Positions 1 to 4,600 of a DNA stretch of 8,940 bases are shown here, piece by piece (position 1 is the stretch's first letter; each line of letters opens with the position of its first letter). A program made the translations under genes and the position numbers. The stretch is from DAOQVB01 sp964400865 (GTDB lineage: Bacteria; Patescibacteriota; Microgenomatia; UBA1400; PJMF01): assembly GCA_964400865.1 (NCBI GenBank), contig CAYNWG010000041.1, positions 1 to 8,940 of the forward strand, read 5' to 3'. The notes under the pieces were generated by a model, which saw only the letters and a list, made by a program, of their open reading frames with translations, did not search any database and was not told where the DNA came from.

Positions 1-99
1 CAATCAATTAGTAGTTAACAAACAAAGTGGTGCACTTCGGGTGCGAATGCGGGATACGTTAAAAATACCATATTTTCGATCAAGGTATTCAATGTAAAA

Positions 100-108
100 T
101 GGTATACT
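100..108 (+). promoter_or_regulatory. Extended -10 promoter of tRNA-Ala
   Basis: The sequence TGGTATACT holds an upstream TG (100-101) and a TATACT hexamer (103-108), which matches a sigma-70 extended -10 element. The hexamer 17 bases upstream (TCAAGG, 80-85) is a poor -35, which is tolerated when the extended -10 is present. Transcription would start near 115, about 11 bases before the mature tRNA. This is pattern matching only. Confidence 0.6.
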
Positions 109-125
109 ACAAGCTCTGAAATCTT

Positions 126-199
126 GGGCCGGTAGCTCAGTTGGCTAGAGCGCCTGCATGGCATGCAGGAGGTCAGGGGTTCGAGCCCCCTTCGGTCCA
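126..199 (+). tRNA. tRNA-Ala (anticodon GGC)
   Basis: A complete cloverleaf can be folded by hand. The acceptor stem pairs 126-132 with 192-198, with two G-U pairs. The D arm has stems 135-138 and 148-151. The anticodon stem pairs 153-157 with 165-169 around loop ATGGCAT, with anticodon GGC at 160-162. The T stem pairs 175-179 with 187-191 around loop TTCGAGC. A199 is the discriminator base. The anticodon reads Ala codons GCC and GCU. The 3' CCA is not encoded (A199 is followed by CTT), so it must be added by nucleotidyltransferase. A run of six T at 209-214 follows and may help end the transcript, but there is no separate hairpin before it. Confidence 0.96.
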
Positions 200-247
200 C
201 TTTCACTCTTTTTTATAAACTCAAACATAATCTCCAGATCCCATGTC

Positions 248-296
248 ACAAACCGGGTGCATTTTTGGCTGTTTCAGGTAACAAACTGGGTGAATT
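248..296 (+). repeat. Two 16-bp direct repeats 33 bp apart
   Basis: ACAAACCGGGTGCATT (248-263) and ACAAACTGGGTGAATT (281-296) match at 14 of 16 positions and start exactly 33 bp apart, about three helical turns. The pair lies between the tRNA and the palindrome upstream of the ATPase gene. Spaced copies of this kind can be protein-binding sites. Transposase-binding sites at the end of an insertion sequence are one possibility, but no transposase gene or matching opposite end is present in the window. The function is unknown. Confidence 0.4.
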
Positions 297-316
297 CCCA
301 CACTACAAATTAACAG

Positions 317-345
317 TAAATTGTAGTTTGACAAACTACATTTTA
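317..345 (+). promoter_or_regulatory. Palindromic operator over the -35 box of the ATPase gene
   Basis: TGTAGTTTGACAAACTACA (322-340) is a perfect 9-bp inverted repeat around a single central base. Beyond one T/T mismatch it continues as TAAA (317-320) and TTTA (342-345), giving a near-perfect 29-bp palindrome. It contains the -35 hexamer TTGACA (328-333), so a protein bound here would block RNA polymerase. This is the geometry of a repressor site for a dimeric regulator. The regulator is not identified; autoregulation by the downstream protein, which has a helix-turn-helix-like segment, is possible but unproven. Confidence 0.65.
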
Positions 346-355
346 ATAGTAAAAT
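328..355 (+). promoter_or_regulatory. Sigma-70 promoter of the ATPase gene
   Basis: A perfect -35 (TTGACA, 328-333) is followed after 16 bp by TAAAAT (350-355), which matches TATAAT at 5 of 6 positions. The predicted start site, around 361-364, falls on or next to ATG 364, so the mRNA is probably leaderless or nearly so. This promoter is embedded in the palindrome at 317-345. Confidence 0.65.
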
Positions 356-363
356 GAGTGAGT

Positions 364-1524
364 ATGAAATTGATTACAAGGGCAATTGAAGCAACTATTG
401 ATCTATACCTGAAGGGTGACGATACCAATATTCTCTTTATTTGGGGTCCAAGAAGATCAGGCAAAACAACCCTGATAGATAAGATAGCCAAAGAGTTGAA
501 GGTTACTAAGTACAATTTTGACCTGGCATCTGATCGTGATAAGTTTACTCCCCACCGAGAAGTCTTGGAAAGGATTGTGGCTGACAATAAGGTGATCTTA
601 ATTGATGAAGTGCAGAATTATCCTGAGGCTACAGTCATGCTCAAAATTTTGCATGATGAATTTGGCATTAAAATTATTGCCACTGGCAGCTCGGAGTTAC
701 GGCAAAAATCAATTACTGAATTTGATACCTTAGCAGGTCGGTTTACCGAAATATTCTGTTTGCCTTTGGCTATTTCTGAAGCTGTTGCCAACGACACACC
801 AACCGGATCAGAAGAAAAAACCTACCTTCACCAGTTAGCAAACCAAATTCAAATTTGGGGATCATACCCTGAAGTTTTTACCAAAACTAGCTTGCCTGAA
901 AAAGACAGAATCGATTTGTTGCAACGAATTTTAGATGCCTATGTGCTCAAAGATGTGATTAGTATTTATGATCTGAAAAACGAAAAGTTGGCTAAAGATA
1001 TTTTGACAAAAATCGCTCTCCAGTTAGGCTCGGAAGTGTCAATTAGGGAGATAGCCAATTCTCTTGGTGCATATCCATCCACTGTGTCAAATTACATTGA
1101 AATTTTTATCAAAAATTACATTTTGATTCCCCTACCATCATTTAAGACCAACTTGAGAAGAGCAGTTTCAGAAAATCGCAAACTTTATTTTTATGATCTG
1201 GGTATTCGCAATATTTTGATTCAAGACTTTAGAGAGCTAGAGTTACGTCAAGACAAAGGAGGAGTGTTTGAGAACTTTATTATTTCTGAGTTGGAAAAAC
1301 TGCGACGATTGAGTAACGCTAAGATTAATACCTATTTCTACAGAGAGTACGGAGGCAAAGAGATTGACTTGATCATAGAGGACTATCACAAGAGTTACAC
1401 AACGATTGAAATTAAGATGGATCAGGGCAAAATGCAGAACATCTTTCCGCTCCCCAATCAGAAGGCGATTATTAACAGAGATAATTACTTCCAAAAACTG
1501 AATCAAGTAGTGGCAAAATCATAA
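364..1524 (+). CDS. AAA family ATPase with DUF4143 (nuclease-like) C-terminal domain
   Basis: This is a 386-residue cytosolic P-loop ATPase of the AAA_14/DUF4143 type. The Walker A motif is GPRRSGKT (residues 28-35). Walker B is KVILIDEVQ (76-84, acidic pair D81-E82). A sensor-1-like strand IIATGSSEL lies at 104-112. A helix-turn-helix-like segment (about 225-252) contains IREIANSLGAYPSTVSNY. The C-terminal domain ends in a pattern like PD-(D/E)XK nucleases: GGKEIDLII with D335, then EIK (E349, K351). Its length is usual for the family. Start: GTG 358 is in frame two codons upstream, but ATG 364 fits the promoter better. These proteins are widespread; DNA-related or toxin-like roles have been suggested, but there is no settled function, substrate or partner. 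No neighbour shares an operon with it. The palindrome over its promoter suggests tight repression. Family assignment is firm; function is open. Confidence 0.88.
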   Translation: MKLITRAIEATIDLYLKGDDTNILFIWGPRRSGKTTLIDKIAKELKVTKYNFDLASDRDKFTPHREVLERIVADNKVILIDEVQNYPEATVMLKILHDEFGIKIIATGSSELRQKSITEFDTLAGRFTEIFCLPLAISEAVANDTPTGSEEKTYLHQLANQIQIWGSYPEVFTKTSLPEKDRIDLLQRILDAYVLKDVISIYDLKNEKLAKDILTKIALQLGSEVSIREIANSLGAYPSTVSNYIEIFIKNYILIPLPSFKTNLRRAVSENRKLYFYDLGIRNILIQDFRELELRQDKGGVFENFIISELEKLRRLSNAKINTYFYREYGGKEIDLIIEDYHKSYTTIEIKMDQGKMQNIFPLPNQKAIINRDNYFQKLNQVVAKS

Positions 1525-1555
1525 CTGAGTTTTAACGTTCATTAAACGCCAGCTC

Positions 1556-1573
1556 ACTCCCCTTCCCCCTCCA
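1556..1573 (+). repeat. 18-bp direct repeat, left copy
   Basis: ACTCCCCTTCCCCCTCCA is found here in the intergenic space before the DGR target gene, and again, exactly and in the same orientation, at 6430-6447, inside the last codons of gyrA. The identity stops at both ends. The two copies bracket the target gene, TR, avd, reverse transcriptase and surface protein. The sequence is nearly all pyrimidine, so low complexity weakens the case, but an 18-base exact match is still notable. It could be a remnant of the gyrA 3' end left by insertion of the cassette. Confidence 0.5.
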
Positions 1574-1583
1574 ATTTCAAATG

Positions 1584-1592
1584 TGTTATTAT
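1584..1592 (+). promoter_or_regulatory. Extended -10 element before the DGR target gene
   Basis: TGTTATTAT carries TG (1584-1585) and a TATTAT hexamer (1587-1592) that matches TATAAT at 5 of 6 positions. No -35 is visible in the pyrimidine-rich stretch upstream. The predicted start is near 1599, almost at ATG 1602, so a transcript from here would be close to leaderless. The GGAG at 1593-1596 would then lie outside the mRNA. If transcription starts further upstream, the GGAG would instead serve as a ribosome binding site. Confidence 0.45.
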
Positions 1593-1601
1593 GGAGTCAC
1601 T

Positions 1602-2459
1602 ATGAAAAAACTCACTCTCTCTCGCTCCATGGTAGTAGGTATCTGTGGTCTGTTTCTGGCTACCTTTGGTCTGTGGCAAATTGGTAGCACGGTCTTTGCT
1701 GAACAATCTGGTTCATCGCCTGAAAGTGGAGCATCATCGAGAATCAAAACCATTTACGACTCACTAGACTCTTTAAGTCACGGTTCAGATTCGGCAGGAG
1801 GCTGGGGAGATTGGGGAGCATATTGGAATAGAATTAGATCAGCAGGCGAGTGGGTACCCACAGGTGATGCCACTGAGGCAGATGTAGCAGATGGCAAAAC
1901 GTTTTATAGTGGGAATAGAGTACAGAAATCTGGCACCGCCCCTGCTGCTTTTGACTACAGCACCCAAAGACTGGCTACTAAAGATAACTACTTAGGTACC
2001 TACCAAGCAGAAGAATCATCTTGGACTGCTGTGTCTGGATCACCTTTTGCTGGTTTTGGTGCCTTAAACTTAATGACTGGCACGGTCAAACAAGATGAGC
2101 GTACAGGATTGTGGTGGTCTGCTAGTAGTACCACCTACCCAACGAACGAATTTACCCTCTCTGCTGATGGCGAGCGACCCACAGGCGGAGAAGCGATTGC
2201 CTTTTGTGATGCCTTAAATACAGCTTCCTATGGAGGAAAAACAGGCTGGTATCTACCGACTCAAATAGAACTAATGACAGCCTACATTAATGGTATCTAT
2301 AGCCAGGATCCGACCTTTGCCACTGATAGTTACTTCTGGTCGTCTACGGAGGTCTCAGACGCTCCCGACTACGCCTGGAGCGTCTACCTCTACTACGGTA
2401 GCACGGGCTACAACGGCAAGGTGAATGGTTTCTCCGTCCGTTGCGTTCGCCGAGACTAG
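1602..2459 (+). CDS. DGR target protein: exported DUF1566/C-type-lectin-like variable protein
   Basis: This is a 285-residue exported protein that carries the variable repeat of the DGR. The N-terminus is basic (MKKLTLSR), followed by a hydrophobic stretch (about 10-28) and a plausible signal-peptidase site after VFA (residue 33), so it should leave by Sec. The middle is Gly/Ser/Trp-rich. From about residue 125 it resembles DUF1566, with DERTGLWW, AIAFCDALNTASYGGKTGWY, LPTQIELM, then FWSST and the terminal SVRCVRRD. DGR targets commonly use this C-type-lectin-related fold to display variable residues on a stable scaffold. Residues 243-285 are the VR, with altered positions read mostly as Tyr, Ser, Gly and Val. 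ATG 1602 is preferred over an in-frame ATG at 1581 because it has a GGAG five bases upstream and gives a clean signal peptide. The ligand is unknown; attachment to a host or partner cell is a guess. Confidence 0.9.
   Translation: MKKLTLSRSMVVGICGLFLATFGLWQIGSTVFAEQSGSSPESGASSRIKTIYDSLDSLSHGSDSAGGWGDWGAYWNRIRSAGEWVPTGDATEADVADGKTFYSGNRVQKSGTAPAAFDYSTQRLATKDNYLGTYQAEESSWTAVSGSPFAGFGALNLMTGTVKQDERTGLWWSASSTTYPTNEFTLSADGERPTGGEAIAFCDALNTASYGGKTGWYLPTQIELMTAYINGIYSQDPTFATDSYFWSSTEVSDAPDYAWSVYLYYGSTGYNGKVNGFSVRCVRRD
2328..2457 (+). repeat. DGR variable repeat (VR)
   Basis: This 130-bp stretch aligns without gaps to the template at 2812-2941 (offset 484). There are 111 identities and 19 differences, and all 19 are at template adenines: 10 became T, 8 G, 1 C. 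It is in frame and gives 14 changed codons relative to the template: 12 Asn codons now read Y, V, A, Y, S, Y, Y, Y, S, G, Y and F, plus Asp to Gly and Glu to Val. The last 26 bases (2432-2457) are identical to the template, GC-rich and almost free of A, which matches the initiation-of-mutagenic-homing (IMH) region of known DGRs. The homology ends at the first base of the stop codon. Confidence 0.96.
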
Positions 2460-2499
2460 TAGTAGATATAGAATTTAGTTAATTTAGAATTTAGAATTT

Positions 2500-2525
2500 G
2501 CCCCGCCGAAAGGCGGGGCTTTCTT
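2500..2525 (+). terminator. GC-rich hairpin with GAAA loop after the VR gene (terminator and/or DGR cruciform)
   Basis: GCCCCGCC (2500-2507) pairs perfectly with GGCGGGGC (2512-2519) around a GAAA tetraloop, and TTTCTT follows. As RNA this is a plausible but weak Rho-independent terminator for the target gene. It also fits the hairpin/cruciform described downstream of VR in many DGRs (7-10 bp GC-rich stem, four-base GRNA loop), which promotes retrohoming. It lies 42 bases after the VR; the gap is AT-rich with repeated AATTTAG units. Confidence 0.72.
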
Positions 2526-2527
2526 AA

Positions 2528-2557
2528 GACCCCGCTACAGCGGGGTCGGTCCGCCCC
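2528..2557 (+). other. Second GC-rich hairpin with an alternative pairing
   Basis: GACCCCGC (2528-2535) pairs with GCGGGGTC (2540-2547) around loop TACA. It shares the CCCCGC/GCGGGG core with the hairpin at 2500-2519, so the two can exchange strands. A competing stem joins GGGG (2542-2545) to CCCC (2554-2557). A run of six T follows at 2568-2573. The tandem could be a double terminator or part of the DGR homing structure. Confidence 0.55.
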
Positions 2558-2578
2558 TCTCCTGAGCTTTTTTCAAGT

Positions 2579-2811
2579 ACTACTAGAGCTGATGTAGTGA
2601 TATCATTGTGATAGTGGCAGATTGACCAGGAGCAACTGTATCATCAGCTCTGCCTTGGCTCAGAGTAGACCCTCTAACTAGTCTGTTCTCCTGCACCCAT
2701 AGGGTATGCCCGGTGTGCATGTCGGAAAAAAACATGTGCACTACCAGTCAGATTTTGAGGCTGAAATGCCCCTCAGTCTGATGTAGAGAATAAAAGTCAG
2801 GGGAAACAACG
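2579..2811 (+). other. Non-coding, structured-looking leader immediately 5' of the TR
   Basis: No convincing gene lies here on either strand. Several stems can be folded by hand. AGAGCTGATG (2585-2594) pairs with CATCAGCTCT (2642-2651), 10 bp. CAGGAG (2627-2632) pairs with CTCCTG (2688-2693), which would make a pseudoknot with the first. The 11-bp stem 2712-2722/2732-2742 includes G-U pairs and encloses an A-rich loop (CGGAAAAAA). A two-part hairpin spans 2747-2782 (TCAGA/TCTGA and GAGG/CCTC). G-U tolerance suggests selection at the RNA level. In context this is most likely the 5' part of the template RNA. No confident promoter was found in it; TTGACC at 2622 lacks a correctly spaced -10. Confidence 0.5.
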
Positions 2812-2941
2812 AGTAACTTCTGGTCGTCTACGGAGAACTCAGACAATCCCGACAACGCCTGGAACGTCAACCTCAACAACGGTAACACGAACAACAACGA
2901 CAAGGAAAATGGTAACTCCGTCCGTTGCGTTCGCCGAGACT
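2812..2941 (+). repeat. DGR template repeat (TR)
   Basis: This is the invariant 130-bp donor copy of the VR. It holds 42 adenines in this orientation, concentrated in 12 AAC and 2 AAT codons when read in the VR frame; AAY codons cannot become stops by changes at the two A positions. Nineteen of the 42 adenines differ in VR and no other base does. The 3' end (2916-2941) is GC-rich and unchanged, as expected for the IMH* counterpart of VR. Upstream of 2812 the similarity is lost (C2810 and G2811 mismatch), and after 2941 it is also lost. The TR is non-coding in function, though its frame stays open to a TAA at 2968-2970. It lies 45 bases from the avd stop and has the opposite polarity to avd and the reverse transcriptase. 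Confidence 0.96.
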
Positions 2942-2986
2942 GGGAGTGGGTCTACAGCTACTCTGAATAAAGCACTAAGCACGACA

Positions 2987-3361
2987 TTAAGCCGATTGTT
3001 TTTTAGCCCATCTCAACCAGCCTGTCAGCATTTTGCCCATTTCTTCATGGACGGTCATGATGTAGCCATACTTGGCAGATGAGATGAGTTTGAGATCATA
3101 GGCCATCTTGACTCGGTATTTGTACTGATCAAATATGAGGCTGGCTTTCTTAATATGCGGTGGCTTGTCAGAGTTAGGCAGAGAATTGGCTAAAATAATC
3201 AGATCTAGCATCTGCCAGTGCAGATTAAGAAGTTCTTGGCCTAAGGTGTATTTGTAGGTTTTGGAGAAGTTATGCACCAGTTTGTACAGATACAACTGAT
3301 GTTGGTAGGCGGTGACGTACAGTGGTAGTTGATCGGGTTGATTTGGGGACGAAGTAGTCAT
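2987..3361 (-). CDS. avd: DGR accessory variability determinant (Avd-like four-helix protein)
   Basis: This 124-residue, basic, nearly all-helical protein has no signal peptide. Its pattern matches Avd/23S-rRNA-intervening-sequence-type proteins: an early helix with LPLYVTAYQHQLYLYKLVHNF, then helices around YTLGQELLNLHWQMLDLIILA and KASLIFDQYKYRVKMAYDLKL, ending in GKMLTGWLRWAKK. Avd forms a barrel-shaped pentamer, binds nucleic acid and the DGR reverse transcriptase, and is required for template-primed cDNA synthesis and homing. It follows the reverse transcriptase on the same strand and overlaps its 3' end by 92 bases in another frame. An AGGGA lies a few bases before the ATG, inside the reverse transcriptase gene, so it can be translated by re-initiation. 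Assignment rests on length, helical pattern and context. Confidence 0.85.
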   Translation of the reverse strand: MTTSSPNQPDQLPLYVTAYQHQLYLYKLVHNFSKTYKYTLGQELLNLHWQMLDLIILANSLPNSDKPPHIKKASLIFDQYKYRVKMAYDLKLISSAKYGYIMTVHEEMGKMLTGWLRWAKKQSA

Positions 3362-4514
3362 AATTCCCTACGGGTTTCAGATATTTCCTGAGTATACCAA
3401 AGTTTTTTTCGTAAAGATTCTTTCTGAGTTGGTAGGTATTGGCTGATTTAAAGTGACCGTAGTAGGAGTTGATGACAGACAGAATGGTTTTTAGTTGATC
3501 TGGAGTTGGCGAGTTAGTGATGGGGGTAGTTGTGGGGTGCTGATTATTTGATTGAAGTAGGAAACCTTGATTGAAGGCGTGGAGTTTGGCTTTTAGGTTA
3601 GCCACGACTCTCCGCCGGCACAGCACATAATCTGGTTTGACTATGTAACCCAACCAATCTATGCCAGAGTAGACTGAACCAGTCCGGTCTTTGGTGGGAT
3701 GAAGCTGGAGAGATAAGTAGTCGTGGAGAAATTGATTTATGGCTTGGCGCCACTCAATCAACTGTTGAGGGTGACGAGACAGCAGGACTAGATCATCCAC
3801 ATAGCGCAAGTAGTACTTGACCTTGAGTTCTCTTTTCACAAACTGATCTAGCTCGTTTAAATAGACGTTGGCAAAAAACTGAGAAGTCAGGTTACCGATG
3901 GGCAAGCCTTTGGCCTGAGCAGTCTGGAAGAGGGACTTATGGGCGGGAATTTGAGCCAGCAGTTTGGTATCGCCTTTGATTCGACAGTCATAGGTGGGAT
4001 TGTTAAAAATGATCAGATGTGCCAGCCATAAGAGATGTGACGAGTTACGATGTTTGGTCAAGTGCCTGACTAAGATACTGAACAAGGTTTCCTTATCAAT
4101 AGAAGTAAAAAAGCTCTGGATATCCAGCTGGAGGAAGCAGGCGTCTCTGGTTTGATTCTGGGTGATTTTTCTTAAGAAGGACTGGAGGCGCTTGACAGCC
4201 TGATGCGTGCCTTTGTCTTTTCGGCAGGCATAAGAGTCAAATATAAATCGGCTTTCCAAGTCGGGCTCAATGGCGTTGATGAGTAGGTGATGGGTGACGC
4301 GGTCTTTGAAGTCAGCCGCAAAAATTTCCCGGAGTTTAGGGTAGGTGACCACAAAACAAGAGGAGGGGGCAGGCTGATAGGTTCTGGACTGCAGGAGGCG
4401 GAGAAGAGAAGTCAATCGATTTTCAGCGGTGGTCTCGTAACGAATGGCGACTAATTGGCGTCGTTTATTCTTCCGGCAGGAGTAGTAGGCTCTGAGGAGG
4501 TGAGAGATGGTCAT
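3270..4514 (-). CDS. DGR reverse transcriptase
   Basis: This 414-residue reverse transcriptase copies TR RNA into adenine-mutagenised cDNA. Visible motifs in order: LREIFAADFKDRVTHHLL (61-78), the palm aspartate in LDIQSFFTSID (D131), GLPIGNLTSQFFANVYLNEL (203-222), YVDD (238-241), LHPTKD with K275, and GIDWLGYIV (284-292). The motif-4 form IGNLTSQ, ending in SQ rather than the QG...SP of group II intron and other RTs, is a DGR hallmark and is associated with low fidelity opposite adenine. There is no maturase or endonuclease domain. All catalytic residues are intact, so the enzyme should be active. The C-terminal ~30 residues (Ser/Thr/Arg-rich) overlap avd. ATG 4514 has no purine-rich ribosome site (TATTCCCCTCC precedes it); a GATATT at 4527-4522 could be a -10 for a leaderless message. 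It is divergent from the surface-protein gene. Confidence 0.96.
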   Translation of the reverse strand: MTISHLLRAYYSCRKNKRRQLVAIRYETTAENRLTSLLRLLQSRTYQPAPSSCFVVTYPKLREIFAADFKDRVTHHLLINAIEPDLESRFIFDSYACRKDKGTHQAVKRLQSFLRKITQNQTRDACFLQLDIQSFFTSIDKETLFSILVRHLTKHRNSSHLLWLAHLIIFNNPTYDCRIKGDTKLLAQIPAHKSLFQTAQAKGLPIGNLTSQFFANVYLNELDQFVKRELKVKYYLRYVDDLVLLSRHPQQLIEWRQAINQFLHDYLSLQLHPTKDRTGSVYSGIDWLGYIVKPDYVLCRRRVVANLKAKLHAFNQGFLLQSNNQHPTTTPITNSPTPDQLKTILSVINSYYGHFKSANTYQLRKNLYEKNFGILRKYLKPVGNYDYFVPKSTRSTTTVRHRLPTSVVSVQTGA

Positions 4515-4531
4515 GGAGGGGAATATCGTTT

Positions 4532-4543
4532 GCGAGATCTCGC
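4532..4543. promoter_or_regulatory. 12-bp palindrome between the reverse transcriptase and surface-protein genes
   Basis: GCGAGATCTCGC is a perfect palindrome in the short divergent space. TATCG (4524-4528) and CGATA (4543-4547) add a second, offset inverted repeat around it. It lies just upstream of the reverse transcriptase start and about 20 bp upstream of the -35 of the surface-protein gene, so one bound regulator could affect both. A chance palindrome cannot be excluded. Confidence 0.4.
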
Positions 4544-4564
4544 GATAATGAAATGATTTTGCGT

Positions 4565-4593
4565 TTGACGAGAGAGCATTTATTTGTCATTAT
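4565..4593 (+). promoter_or_regulatory. Promoter of the surface-protein gene
   Basis: TTGACG (4565-4570, 5 of 6 matches) is followed after 17 bp by CATTAT (4588-4593, 4 of 6 matches). The predicted transcription start is about 4600, at the ATG chosen for the gene (4601), so the message would be leaderless. Upstream in-frame ATGs at 4553, 4592 and 4595 would lie outside such a transcript. Confidence 0.5.
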
Positions 4594-4600
4594 GATGAGT

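Noticed and set aside
30..50. GCAC-TTCGG-GTGC hairpin as a terminator of an upstream gene
   Set aside because: The stem is only four base pairs and no T-run follows. Apart from this and an AAAATA/TATTTT inverted repeat at 63-77, bases 1-99 show nothing supportable.
1529..1548. GTTTTAA...TTAAAC inverted repeat after the ATPase gene as a terminator
   Set aside because: The stem is imperfect and AT-only, with no T-run. No clear terminator was found for this gene.
2622..2644. TTGACC plus TATCAT as a promoter for TR RNA
   Set aside because: The spacer is only 11 bp, too short for a sigma-70 promoter, and TATCAT is not preceded by a proper extended TG.
2797..2970. Open frame through TR as a short gene or pseudogene of the target protein
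   Set aside because: It has no start codon or ribosome site, and the Asn-rich AAC pattern with A-only differences to VR identifies it as a template repeat, not a decayed coding copy.
2987..3361. avd reading as a chance shadow of the reverse transcriptase tail
   Set aside because: Only 92 of its 375 bases overlap the reverse transcriptase, and its helical pattern, length and GKMLTGWLRW ending fit Avd well.
3270..4514. Reverse transcriptase of a group II intron or retron
   Set aside because: There is no maturase or endonuclease domain and no intron boundary signals. The IGNLTSQ motif, Avd neighbour and TR/VR pair point to a DGR.
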